Of a DNA stretch of 64,000 nt, positions 38,423 through 52,000 are shown piece by piece. A program made the translations under genes and the position numbers. The notes under the pieces were generated by a model. The model was not told the origin of the DNA. It saw nothing but the letters and a program-made list of their open reading frames with translations, and did not search any database. How positions within the stretch are numbered: position 1 is the stretch's first letter; every line of letters starts with the position of its first letter. Origin of the DNA: Onchocerca volvulus (taxonomy: Eukaryota; Nematoda; Chromadorea; Rhabditida; Onchocercidae); NCBI GenBank assembly GCA_000499405.2, contig HG738139.1, forward strand, positions 15,848,858 through 15,912,857. The letters run 5' to 3'.

Positions 38423-41400
38423 AAATCATTCGCAAAACGATAAATCCGATTAATAAAATTTTATTAATCCAATTTTTGTTGAAATTATAGCTAATTCCAA
38501 CAGAAATTTTACTGAAATCATAAAAGGAAGGAAAAATGTGGAATTCTTTTTTTCTCATAGGAAATTTAGAATTGGCAATTTTTACTTAGTACACCAACAT
38601 AACCTGTTGCTTCAACTTTTATCTAAAAAGCGTAGATTTGATATAAAAAAATAAGAGGAAGTGTTTTAAAAATTGTAGAAAACTTAGCTGGATATAACTT
38701 TTCAATTTTCTTTTGTTTCATTTTCGCGCTCCACAATATGCAAGAATTTTACACTTTTTTCTCTTTTTTATGACATTTCAGTTAAAAAAAATAAGTGAAG
38801 TTCGTCTTATGTAAGTATGTATTCAGAATTTATCCTTTATTAATGTTATCTTTAAATTCTTGGCTAAAATAGATAAAATATAGAATAATCAGGAAAGCAA
38901 TCTAAGTAATACAGAAATATAATAGTTTTGAACGTTTCTAAAGAAGGAGAGAGAAAGAAGCATAATCAGTTTTCTCTTTATATGCGGTAAATAGAATTAC
39001 CGAATTTCATAACTCTCATAAGAAAGATATTTTATTGGCATAATGAGCTGTATAAAAAAGGAGAGGAAGCACTGTATGAAGAAAAGAAAGTCACTGCGGT
39101 TGCAAATATGGCACTTAAATTTATACTTTATCTTAAGCTCTCTAAAATTGAAAGGTATTTCCTCCATAAATGATCAAGTGTCATGAGCATCACTTGCTTC
39201 ACTACCTTGTTCCATAAATCTGTGCAACTTTGTTGAAATACTTGCCTGCTTTAAAGGTGTGGCATTGTATACTGCCATTCCAAACGAAGCTGATAAGATA
39301 AATTTTTTGCGTAATAAAAAGCAAAATTTTGTTCCTCTATGTTCACATCAATATAGTTAGTTTCTACTTTCACACTATAACTTGCTTGCAAGCTTTCTTG
39401 CCTCAATTACTTAGTCACTTGGAAATATGAATTGCTGTTCTTTTTTTGGGCTTTGGCCTGAACGTCGAGGAAAATATTACTATCTTTTGAGCCGAAGCTA
39501 AAACATGAGCCTACAAAGCTCCTGTTGAGGATTATTTACACTACTTTGACTGAAACATGTTTTTTTAAACTTTTGCCGAAACCCCATTATAATAAAATAA
39601 ATTCTAGAAAATTCATTTTGCTATTATTATTATTTTAATCCTCAGAAAGTAACACAACATTTTAAATTTTATTTTTTTTTCACTTGAATTCAGAACTTCT
39701 GATCTTCAACCTTTCATCTTATTTCATAAAGTATTAGTAACAATTTGCTATAGCAACAAGGTACATGAGCAAAAAATGTATAGTGTAATCGTTATTTAAG
39801 AAATTTTGCAAATATGATGAAAGGTTTTATTTTGAAATATTTCAGAAGTTCTATGGGCATCGGAAATTGAGAGTGATTAATTGATGAATCGATATTGTAG
39901 TTGGCACTTTGCAGGAATAAATTAGAAAACTGAAAAAGCGTAATTAGTAGATTCTTCATGAAGAAAATCATTTTACGATGAGAAAAAGATTGCGTGCGAC
40001 GAATGGCCACGATCACCTCAGTGCTTGAGTGGAAAAAAAGTTCTAAAGTATGTTTTTAAGTAACTGTCAACATAGATTTCTGAATCCATCGAAACAATTA
40101 TGTTCGAGAACAAGTCGATGAGATGCATTGGAAGATTCAATTCGTCTTCAAGAAATGCTTGATAATCAAACAATCAACGCTTGGAAAAATGGACGAACTG
40201 TACTGCAAAGTTTTGTTTCATCCGCCATATCAATTTAATTTATCATTTGTCGATTATCTGAATAACTTTTTTGCAAAGAAACCCGTAAGATGCAGAGAGT
40301 ATTTTCGAAAAAAATTTGTCAAGTTTCAACTAATCACGAAAGAATCAATCCTCCTACATCAAGGGATAAATTAAATGTATTCCTCAGTGAGAAAATTTCT
40401 GTTAAAATTCACAATTTAATTAATAAAAAATATATTTGCGATGCATTTTCAATAGTATTATAAATAAATAGGGGAAAATTTACGAAAATAAGTAGGAATT
40501 AATTAAATTTTGATGCAGCATGCACACAACTTAAATGGAAATTTATTGATTTATCTACTCGTTAATTATCTCCGCACTGATTTATTTCTGTGTTTGCTTA
40601 TTCATTTACCTTTTTACTTGCTCATTTATCTATTTACTGATTTATTTACTTAATCAAATGCTTATATCTAATCAACGCTATTAAAAATTCATGAAAATTC
40701 GAACATTAAGAGGACAAGCTATTTTGAACACTTATTGGACGTAAACTTTTCTTATAAGCATAGTGATTCATTTTATACAATTGATTATTAATTATTTGGT
40801 AATTATCATTAATTATATTTGTGCTCAGTTACATCCAGTGCTAATATATGCTAAATTCTATATTTTTGTATTCTCTTGCATTAGTTACATGGGTTAATCT
40901 ATTTTGCCGTTCTTACTATTTATTTATGTATGGTTTATATATGGTTTTTTTAAATCTATAATTCAACTTATATGCATTCTATATTTATATTATCGATTAC
41001 TTTTATCAATCACTAAAGAATAGTTTAAATTTTAAAATTTTACTTCACTTTCATTGATTTACAATATATTATTTTACGGATGAGATCCTTTTTTTATTTA
41101 CTTCAAACTTAAATCAATGAGTAGTTATTTAAAAAGTTGCTTGAAAAGAGGAATCATTTTATAAAGTGCAGCCTCATGAAAACTGATAAGTCAGTGAACT
41201 TGTTTGCTTTATACTATAATTGAAACTGATAACGAAATGTTTAAGAATGCCAAGCTAAGAGCAATATTTGTAGACTATATGGAAAGGTAATTGAAAGATA
41301 TAATAAATGGGAAATAAAATGGCTAACTATGTTTCCCGTAACAAATTGTTTAATCAAATTTTCGGATTTAGTAAGTCCGAAATTATATACTTACTGCTTT

Positions 41401-42823
41401 TGCAATCAGCAACAAGAAATATTCAAATAAAGAAAAAAAGTAAAAATAAAGGAAAGAAAAGTGGAAATTCTAGAAACTTGACTTTCAGAAAAAAAAAAAA
41501 AAAAAAAAAAAAACGAAATAAAACTGTTTTCAATACTTCGAGTATGATACAGGATGAAGCTGCATTCTGCTTTATAAATGCTGTAATGATAAGTAATGAA
41601 AAAGACAATTTAAAATGAAACTTTTTAAATAATTATTTTCACATGTCTCATACCGTTTTTATTTGCGACATAATTACGTAAAACAGCAGGACTAACAATT
41701 TACAATCTGTTTATGAGTTCATTTCTTTGCCCGACGCTTTAAATAAAAAAAGAAAACTTTTTAATTTGCGTGGTTTTTATCGGACTGTAAAATAGTTTAA
41801 TTTTGCATAATATCTCAAGAATTAATAAAATGCTTGCTTTTCAATCAAATGATATAAATCTTGCTGATTGGGAAATTTCTAAATTATAAATAGATTTAAA
41901 AATAATTCGTAAACTACTAACCAGAACTTTTTTTTTTTTTTTTTAAATTGATATCGTGAGAATTCGACTGTGATCGATGTAACGTTATTCTACAATTATC
42001 AGTCAAAACTCGACTATTTTGATAACTGATATGATGTCATTTGTCAGTGTCATTTTCTTATCAAATAAATATCTCAGGGGATTTGAACCTTTCAAAATTG
42101 TTTAATACCATACATTCTTCTTAATTGCCACTATTATTGAGTATAAAAAATTATCAGCAAACTTTATAGTGGTAAAAATTTGTGCTTGGTTCTTTTAAAA
42201 GTTAAAAAATATTTTTCTCAATAATCATTCTTTCCTTTTGGAATATATATCGTTGCCTTAAACTTAAATTTTAAACTTATATTAGTGACAATGTCAATTT
42301 AGCATACTTCAAATACTGCTTCTAAGTAAGTTGTCATGGAAACAGAATCGCCGACAACATCTCAACTTTGTCATAAAACTTGCTCTTGGAATTGGATTTC
42401 ATTAGCTCGATAACTCCTTAACCGTCATATTTGCAGGTAAGACTCAAAAGTTTGGAATTATTTTATATTACAATGAAATCGAATCCATCTAAATTTTTGC
42501 AATATTAATGAAATTCTATCAATAAATTTGACTTTTTTTTTCCTTTTTCCATCACTTTATTCTTATTGAGAAATTTTCTAAGTTTGCAGTAATATAAAAG
42601 TAACAACGCTTCTTACATTGTATTAACGATATAGAGTAAATGTTACTATGGCATTTTTTTTTTTTTTTTTTTTTTGATAATGTATAATAATTTCATAATT
42701 TTTATGGCGAATAATGCTTTTTTAATGTTGATTTATCGCATGAAAAGAATAGTGTCGAATTTTATGATTTGATAAAATCAACTAATTCAGCTGTCCAACT
42801 GTAAAATTGTTCTTATTGTCGAG
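38423..42823. other. Intergenic spacer, PNPO to ARL6
   Basis: This is 4.4 kb of AT-rich DNA with one probable mobile relic (39830-40377). A poly-A stretch lies near 41491-41512 and a poly-T stretch near 42653-42676. CAG at 42788-42790, before the ARL6 ATG, is a possible trans-splice acceptor. I see no other coding sequence. Confidence 0.5.
39830..40377 (+). mobile_element. Possible decayed mariner-type transposase relic
   Basis: The frame at 40123-40374 contains ELYCKVLFHPPYQFNLSFVDY, which resembles the mariner transposase block with consensus L-x-HPPYSPDLxPxDY. It is followed by LNNFFAKK, like the LxNFLxGK segment. Upstream, REQVDEMHWKIQ may correspond to the CEQLDRLxxxIQ region. The catalytic Asp residues are not securely placed, frames are broken, and no terminal inverted repeats were found. 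It would be an old fragment with no activity. The match is by motif shape only. Confidence 0.42.
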
Positions 42824-44961
42824 ATGGGACTATTATCACAAATTTCGATTGCTTTGGGTGTTTCACGAAAACAAGTAAATGTCCTAATGATTGGTCTCGA
42901 TAACAGCGGAAAATCAAATATTATCAATGAAATGAAAGCAAAAGATGATCAAGTGACTCAGGTTACGTGATTTCAATTTCCAAAATATCGGAAGAAGTTT
43001 TTTTTTTTTTTTTTGACAACCAAGATAACCAACTTTTGATCATTTTGAGAACAAGTAATGAACGAGAAATGATATCAAAGAGAAACGATATGACTATTTA
43101 ACAGTTTGCAAGAAATTGTTTAAAGTAATCAGCAAAAATGATAAAAATGTTATATTATAGATAAAAAAAGATTTATTCAAGATATGAAAAGTTAAAATTG
43201 ATGTAAACGACATGCTCCCAAATGTTAATCAATTCTTTTTAAAAAAGAAAAAATGGTGTTTTACAAGTGAAATTGTGAGATGTATCGCTGGAAATTTATG
43301 ATTTTAGTAAATTTGAATTAAATTTTTTAATTCATTGTGCAAATTTCTTCCAGGTTTTGCCATCAATTGGTTGTACGACTGAAAAGTTTATTTTTAACAA
43401 TACAACATTTTTGGTACATGATATGTCTGGAAAAGGTAGTTTTGTTATTCTTTGAAATTTAAAACTGACGGATTCTTCAGAATTTATGACAAAAAAAAAT
43501 CATGAATTTGCAAATACAAAATTCGAAAATTTGTCTAAATCACATAAATCGTATTCGTAATAATTTTCCCATCTTCTGTAGGAAAGTACAGGAATTTATG
43601 GGAAAATTACTATAAAGAAGTAGACGGTGTAGTATTTGTGGTTGACAGCAGTGATCGATTACGGATAGTGGTTGCTCGAGATGAATTACAGTTAATGTTG
43701 GAGAATAAGGAATTCGCTAGAAGAAAGGTTCGAATAATTTTAAAATTAAAATTAAATTTTCACTTTTTATACCTGTCCATATCGCCTTATGGGTATGAAG
43801 CCGGTAGGGAGTAGAAAGATAAAAATGAGATATTTTTAGGCCTTTTTCTTGTTATTGATAATTATTCTTTTAAAATAATTCAAATGCCATAAAATTGTTA
43901 ACAGTGTTTGGAATTCTTCTAACGTTTGTTAGGAACTTTTTTTTTTTTTCAATTACTCTGATCCTTTGGGAATTTGCTTACGTTTCTAATCAGCATTTAA
44001 CCATCAGCTAATTTCTTGTACCGTAGTAAACTATCATTTTTGATAGGGAAAAAGAAAGAGGTTTCCAGTTAGTACCAAGTTGAATGATAAATCAAAGATT
44101 CAGAATCTCGAGATTGTTATGAAAAAAACTTGTCAGGTATTATAGCACGAACATCATATAAATCCTTTGTTTTGCAGTTAACATATTTATCGAAAGTAAG
44201 TTGTTATCAACAAATCTTCAATTTCAATGATTAATTTCGCTAATCTTAAATGCACATTGCGAATAAATCGCTAAGGGAATTTTGCGCGGTTCCAATTTTC
44301 TTTTCCAATATTTGAAGCTCATTCAAGTGCATTTCTTTTCATCTTCTAGCATGAAAATAAGCAACAATTTAGCTTTCTTACTGTTTGCCAAACAGTTCAA
44401 TCTTTTATTGTTCATCAAAATGAGTAGATCATATTGCTCAACTGAATATCCATCATATCTTTCCTTTTTTTCTTTTCTTTTCTTTTTTTTTTTTATTTTC
44501 ATCACTGATGATATTGGAAGAAAATGAATTAATTTAGATTCTTTAAATAATTTATAGCATAAACGGTTAACTGATATTCTAGAAGAAAAGAAAAAAATTA
44601 ATTAGTAATATTTTTTCCAAAATTCTGCGGTTGTAATGAATGTTTGAAATTTTTGATCCTATCAAATTATATGGTAATGAAAAAGTTAGTCTGCTTTAAA
44701 ATTATTTCGTACGCTAAGAAAAGAACAAATATTTTTTCCCTTTTATAGATACCGCTTCTTATATTTGCCAATAAAATGGATGAAAAAGATGCAATGACAA
44801 CTTCGGAAATTACCGAGCAAATGGACTTAAATTCGATAAGTAATCGAAATTGGCATATTTGTGCAGCATGTGCAACTACAGGTCAAGGCCTTAACGAAGG
44901 CTTCCAGTGGTTGTTGGAGAATATTCAAGCATATATGGAACCTAAGAATAAGAATAATTAA
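42824..44961 (+). CDS. arl-6: ARL6 (BBS3) ARF-like GTPase, 4 exons, 192 aa
   Basis: ARL6 is the small GTPase that recruits the BBSome coat to membranes at the ciliary base. Exons: 42824-42961, 43354-43435, 43582-43727, 44749-44961; length 192 aa (human 186). The N-terminus MGLLSQISIALG is diagnostic for ARL6, and Gly2 is a myristoylation or membrane-anchor candidate. P-loop GLDNSGKS is at residues 24-31, switch I PSIGCTTEKF near 49-58, switch II DMSGKGKYRNLW at 69-80, NKMD at 130-133, and the CA(C)A-like loop near ICAACATTGQG. Three positions differ from the usual sequence: Ser31 for Thr, Ser50 for the switch I Thr, and Lys73 in place of the catalytic Gln. Splicing around residue 73 is unambiguous in frame. 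It lies about 21 kb from WDR60, another ciliary gene. Confidence 0.93.
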
Positions 44962-47900
44962 ATTAAAAAAAAAAAAAAAAGAGAGATTGCACATTCAGTG
45001 TCAATTCTTCTTTTATTCATTTCTATTTTTTTAGAAATGTTCTTTTATATATATATGAATATATCTCAAATGTAATTACTGATTTACGATTAAGCTAAAA
45101 TTTTAGTTTAGGTTTATTTTAGAAAGTTTTTTTTTTCTCTTTCAAATAAATATTTTGATGTCAATTACATATACATACAAATATATGATTATTAATTTGT
45201 TATTGAAAATTTTTGAAATTTCATAATAATTTGCTTATTTGTACAAACAACACATTAATTACAACAAATTGTTCCTTTTTTTTTTTTTTTTTTTTAAATT
45301 AATGATAAAATTTAGAATTTCTAGAAAAAATTTCGTTAATCGTTAAATCCTTTTTTATCAGCTGCTTATTTTTGCTGCAAAAAACTTCATTTTCGATCTT
45401 TTCTTTTTTTTCTGATTTATGTATTCCATTTAGCTGAATGCAACTACGAGAGAAATTAGAAGAATCAGTGTGAATGATTTCTGCATGCAAATTTTGCAAA
45501 TGAAAAAGTTTCCCAAATGAGCAGATCTTCGTTCTCTTTCTTAATTTGCATTGGGATGGAGCTTCATCGTTTGATGATTACACAAAGTAATAAAAGCAAA
45601 AACTGTGAAAAGATGTGCAATTGGGTTTTGTTGATTTATTGTTGTGAATACATTATCCTCGAGGACAGCTCAAGGCGACATCGGCAATAAAATATGACCT
45701 GACCGGCAACAACAACAATACCTCTCACATTCAAAAACTCGAAAATCCTCCTGAAGAATTAACCTATGCAGTCTTTCCCTTCCATATCCTTTCATTCTCG
45801 GCTCCAATATCTCGACGGATTTCCCCATAACATTGCCTTCCTTACATTACAGTAAAATTTACAGACAATCCCTGTTGCTAATCAAAGAAAGATTGAGAAC
45901 TTGAATTGCATTATTAATAAATATATAACAACTTGAAAAATTATGAGCTAATTGAAATTCTTTTTTTTTTATATTGAAAATAAGTTTATTTAAAATCAAG
46001 TTATAGCTATCAAAGCTGTAACTCGAAATGATATTGTGTTGATATCATTATCAAAATCAAAATGAAATTATGCTTGATTTCATTCAAAATAATTAAAAAA
46101 AAAAAATCAAAAATAATGGGATGGCAAATAAATTAGGATAGCTTGAGATTATTCCACATAATAACGAACTTGGCAGTAAATTTTACCACAATTGCTCGCT
46201 TTTCATGTCCAATAAGTGTTAATGATTTTTACAACATTTTGCATATTTCTCTTTACTTTTTATATCTAAAATAAGGCCTAAAAAAATGGATTAATGTAAA
46301 ATTTCTCGTATGAACTTATTAGCTAAAAAAAAATATAAATCTTCATATAAATGTAATAACTGAATAAAATATCACATAATGAAATGTTAAGTCATTTATT
46401 AACTTAAAGTCAACCAATTAGTCATTTTCAATCAAACGGGATCATTAATCCCAATAATTATGCAAACTAAAACATTAAAAGAATAAAATTTAAAGTGTAA
46501 ATGTAATAAATTATAAAGCTTAGATAAAAGGAAACGGTCTAGCAAATATCATTAATAAGAGTGAAAAATATGAAATAATTATCATAGGGTTTTTCTTTTG
46601 ATCAATTATAATTATACGGTTTAGTATTACGTGATTAATAATTGTGATACTAAATAATGATTATAACAATAGCAATCAGTATTAACAATATGATTAAAAA
46701 CAACGTATTTGTTAGGAAGATACTAAAACGTTAAATCGATCAATATTAACGAATCAAATGTTTTACGACATTTATTCATTTTTTTTTTTTTTTTTTTTTA
46801 ATTGAATTGAGTAAATATAATTGTATTATAAGTATAATTTATATGAAATGTTTCTATTATCAAATCAATAATTATCTATATCGATAATACTGGTAGTATC
46901 ATACATGGGTATAAAATTTTGAAGTTTGAAAATACAAATCCCTCTCATTTTCCTTCTCACCCTCTCTCTCTCTCTCGCTTTTCTTCAAGTATAAGAATAT
47001 TGAATATAACGATATTGGGACATTTGTAGTAGTGGGATCATAAAACCCCGGTCAATTTACCTTCGATACAATCGATTTATTATTTTCCATTCAACCATCA
47101 AAAGAAAGAAGTAATTGTAGCTGTTTGATAGGGCAAAGTTTAAACGAATTTTTATCATTTTCGGATTAATAGAACTATTGCTATTACTGATAATTGATAA
47201 GAGTTACAGATAATATCATAACTTCACCTATATTTTTGCTTCTTTTTTGGAAATTTTTGACAAAATTTTTCTGAAACAAAGAAAAACAAAAGAAAAGATA
47301 AAGATTTAAGTGATTTACCATTGCTGATAATTGTTAACAGGGCAATAAATAATATCATTTATTTTTTTTAGGAATTGTATAATTGAATTATTGTTTTACC
47401 TTTTATAAATTTTTTAGAAAAAAAAAAAAGATAAGGAACAAAAAAAAGAGATGCAAAAAATATTTAATTCGATGATATACGGTAATAAAATGCTAAAAAG
47501 GTTAACCATATGTCATTTTTTTGTAAGCCTAAGCGGTATTAGTTCATCTTTTTTCTCTTTTTTTTTTTTTTTTTGAAAAGGATATGTCTTACGGTCATTG
47601 AATATGTATAATATTTATTCATTATATTGCTTCATTAAGTTTCAGATCATTGTCAATCATCACTAATTGGCTTATCCAACAATCTCGTACAATCAGTCGG
47701 AATTTCTTTTTTTTGTTGGAGAAAATACTTCCACATAATATACACATATAATTTCAGTTTAATGAATTGATTTTTTTAAAGAATGCAATTTTTTTAATCG
47801 ATTTGTTGGTTAATTTTTTTTTTTCGCTATGACAACTACCAACATTGTTAAGATCAAGTATTAAAAATTGCTGCATTATTAAAATTCGATTCTTCAGTAT

Positions 47901-49097
47901 ACTAATAAGCTTAATTAAAATTCATCTAAGCATTAATAGAACGTATGTTTATTGCAGAATAAAATGGACCTTTTTTTTTTTGAATTCAAAATAAAGCTAT
48001 TTTTTGTTAATTAAAAGATTATATAGAATAAAATTACGAGTAAGTTCTCGAAAGATATGAAATTATTGAAATTAATCATTCATAAAAGTAATTTAAAAAA
48101 TGTTCCATTAAATTTTGCAAAATTCTTGAAATTTAAAAAATTTCCAAAAATCATAAATCATCATCCATATTTGATTCATTTCTTCTTTTTTTTTTACTTT
48201 TTGTCTTCTCATCATATGAAAGAAAATTAATTCATATCATACATGCCTTCTTTTCTTCATTATGAATCAAATCAAATTTCCCAAGTTATATGTTGCAATT
48301 TATAAATAGTATCAAATAGCAAAAGTATATTCATTCAAATCATTTTCCTTTCTCAAATTTTTATTCAGTTTAATCATTCTTAAAAATGAAATGAAATTAA
48401 ATTGGAGTGATGTAATTGTGATAGTATAATTTATTCATTCATTTCCTTCTTCTCTTATACCTTTCAACGATATGATAAATGAGTGGAACAAAAGAGGTAT
48501 GAAAAAGGGCTAAAAAAAAGGAAAAAATGGAAGAAATATTATCTATCAGTGTAAAGGTCGCATGTGGTGTTGTGTCAAAATCGTAAATCTTCGCCCCGGG
48601 GCTAACTTCATCCAGAAAATGACCATCCAACTATTATCGGTTGATTTGAAAGAGGACTTGCCGTTGCTAATATATCTAAATTCTTTTCTTCTTCCTTCTT
48701 CCTTTCCTGTTTTATTTTTCACGGCAACTTTTTCACAACCCCATAAATAGCTCGGGAAGCGTGGGGGAGGAGAGGGAGGGGGTGGAATATGGCGTACGGG
48801 CGGAGTACACGGTAGATTGCAATGAATGAATAAATATGACACGCCTTAACAATAAATGTCACAAAGAATGGGTAAAAAAAAACTTTTCATACACTTCTTG
48901 AAAAGAATTTCTACCTATACGACCTCTGTCCTTTAACGAATCAAAAAAAAAAAGAAAAAAGGCTTTTAGATAAGGTAGTATCTATTTTAGAACATGTTTA
49001 TTATTATTATTGTGGTATTTCTTATCGATAAAAATACCGACATTAATAATAACGATTGATTATCGATACTATTGTCGTCATAATTATCATTATTGAT
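44962..49097. other. Long upstream region of the homeobox gene
   Basis: This is 4.1 kb without a gene. Two islands stand out as less AT-rich: about 45650-45852 and about 48540-48830. The second contains CCCCGGGG and a G-rich run (48755-48785). Together with CCATAAATAG (about 48740-48749, resembling caudal binding sites) and GATA-type strings (AGATAAGG near 48968; CTTATCGATAAA at 49021-49032) they suggest promoter or enhancer sequence for the PAL-1 gene. The role is inferred from position and composition. Confidence 0.5.
48540..48830 (+). promoter_or_regulatory. GC-richer island upstream of pal-1, likely regulatory
   Basis: This stretch of about 290 bases has markedly more G and C than the surrounding DNA, including CCCCGGGG near 48595 and GTGGGGGAGGAGAGGGAGGG near 48762. 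No reading frame resembles a known protein. It sits 270-560 bases upstream of the PAL-1 start. A CCATAAATAG string is a candidate binding site for a caudal-type factor. A promoter is the simplest reading; a non-coding first exon is another. Confidence 0.4.
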
Positions 49098-52000
49098 ATG
49101 ATAACATTATCAAATTTTAATAGTGTAGCTATGTTACCGGGTGCATCATATTTCTATCCGACAACGGCATCACAAGCATCATCCAAATGGCTCACCGATG
49201 GACATCATCATCATTATCATCATCATTCGAATTCGGATGATCAAATTCCACGAATTGTTAGTTCAAGTGGATTTCGAACTTTGCCAACCACAGATCATCG
49301 CAAATATTCTACTGATGTTTTTGCTTATCAAATACCTGGAATTCATTCAGCTGCAGCTGCAGCTGCAGCAGCTGTATCAATTACTCCTTCTGCATCAGAA
49401 GCATATCCTACGGATCCATTTCCATCAACTTCGATGGCACAATTATCCGGTAGCTGTTGCTTGAATCGTTTTGAAAATACCGGAAGTTGTTACTATCCAA
49501 ATCCTGTCTTAACATCACCATATACTGCTTCAACAACCAATGAACATTTTGTTGCTGCAGAACATATCGCTAATTGGAAGGTAACTTTGAAATGATGGCA
49601 AAATATTTGATACTGAAATTTCTTAAAAGCAACAGATATTTACTCTTATGATAGACAAATACTGAACAAGCAAATAATCATTGATATATTCATTTTATTT
49701 ATTTAAATATTTGTCACCTTTGCATTCTACATCTATGATTTTAGTACGATTGTGTGTTCAAATTTTCAAATTTACTTTAATCTCAAAATTAAAATTTAAA
49801 TCTTAGATTAAATTAAAATCCTTTAAGTTCATCATTTTAGGTTCCAACCCTTGGTTATACACCGTTGAATGGCAAGCGATCAGCAACAATTCGTTTTCAA
49901 CAACAACAATCTTCGCCACCATATCGTACAGGTCCCGGTACGAATAGTGAGTATTTTTAAATCTTTATATCATTTTTATCAACTTCTTTTTTCTTCTTTT
50001 TTTTTTACAACTGTTCGATATAAAATTCACGATATTAACGCAAAAGAAAAAAAAAAATTTTATAGTATTTAAAAGTACTTGATATATTTATTGAATGAAT
50101 GTGAAAATCATATAAAAATTATTTTGATATGATATTTTCATGTTTCAGAAAAAAAAAAAAAGGAGAAACTTTCCTAAAACGTTTAATATTTCCTATCAGG
50201 AAAATGAAATGATAAGAACATATCATATCACTATAACTTCCCGTGCATTTTAGCATTAAATTTATCGTCGGCTGTTTTTTTTTCTCCTTTTTCCACTCAC
50301 GCCATAAAATACTTTCTCTCTATCTTCTTTCATTTTACCGCGTTTTGAAATTTGTCATTTGATAAGATATGTTTCTTTTTTTTTACTATTATTTAGAAAT
50401 TCATTCAAAAAATTTTCGAAATATTGCTCATTTCTTCATTCCATATTTTACTGAAAATAAAATATGAAATAATTAATCGAAAAGAAAAGATATTAAAATT
50501 TGAAAAAGAAGCGAAAATGACTAGTAAGGACATTTGCGCATTTCCGTCACATAAAGGCACTGATCATTTCTTTCCATCTTTCTTTCTACTACTGACACTT
50601 AACATTAAGAAAAAAAAAAAAAAAATGCATACTCTTTATTTTTGAAGATAATTGATTTGAAAAGTACAAGAACTGGCCTTAAATTTAGCAATAAGAAAGG
50701 CTAATGAATTTCATTATCAAATAATGAAAATAATCAATAAATCCTGATATTAAAATCTAAATAATAGGTAATTCTTATTACGAAATATTATTGTGCGATC
50801 AAATTTGTTATCATTACTGCCTTATTGCTATCATAAATGGATATCTTTATGGAAAAGAGTTTCTTCTTATTTTCCCAATAAAGATATTTTATATTTAGCG
50901 AATATATTCTGTCATCCAGTATTTCTTTCCCTTTTCTTTTTTTTTGTTTTCAGTAGCTAAACGAGAAAAAATTATGCCAGACGTTACTACTGTAGTTATA
51001 AAATATATGCATGACGAATAATAGATCTCGTGCCGATGATCAGAAAATACATACCGATAGTTGTAAAAATCCAACAGAGATCGAAAAATCATCGTTAGTT
51101 GAATGATTTACAATGACATTAGCTGGCATTTCAATCGATGTTTACGCTTTGCTTTATGTAACAAATAAAACAGATTTTTCTTGTCTCAGGAATAAACAGA
51201 TTTCTGACGGAGTAAAATGAAAAGCGAGGAGAGGAGAAGAAATGAAAAATGAAACGAGAAAAATGAATAATAATGAAATTTTAAAAATGGATATGTCAAG
51301 AAAATTGTTTCATAACAGTTTCTACAATTATATTAGTTGTGGTAACGAATTAGAATAAAAAGAGAAATTTTCGAAATGTCTAAAATATGACAAAGCAGCT
51401 TTTTTTTTTTTATCGAAAATAATTTGGATAAAATGTTGACTACTATTTGCAGTGGTTGCATGACTACAATGAATTTTTAAGTTTGAATAAAATTGATTTA
51501 ATTCAAAGAATTATGATCTATTATAAGTTGACAATTTGAATTAAAACTTTGAAAAGTTTTGCTGTGATCATCGAATTACAGTATTCCGTCTTTTCAGAAA
51601 GTTCAAATACTGATAGTCATTGTTCAACCTACCGTAACCCAATTTTGTGCTTTGCCGTTTGTTTGGACGAATTATCTTCAAGGACACCTGACTAATGGCT
51701 TTTACCAAACACTACTGTTATGTACTGCGGGGTTTCAAAATGAGGGAGGAGAGGCGGGGATGAAAGAAAAGAACTGACAGTTATTCTATGCAATTTTGAG
51801 GAGTTATGAAATTTCAATTAAAGAATTATTTCGATACTTTCACTTTTTCGACGCGAAAATTATGCTAATTTTAACAGCGTGAAATTTTAAAACACAAGAA
51901 AATTTCAACACTTCCTTACTAATAAAATTTGTGATGAGAAAAAATTGTTTTTATAAATTAAAAACAAAAATTAAGTTTTCTAGAAAAAACAATTTTTTAG

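Noticed and set aside
41307..41618. 103-codon ORF upstream of ARL6
   Set aside because: It spans a 22-base poly-A tract and encodes low-complexity sequence; no family features.
42650..42680. Long poly-T tract before ARL6 as possible processed pseudogene tail
   Set aside because: Similar poly-A/T tracts occur throughout the window without linked coding sequence.
49141..49464. 107-codon ORF with His, Ile and Gln runs
   Set aside because: It is the +1 frame shadow of pal-1 exon 1.
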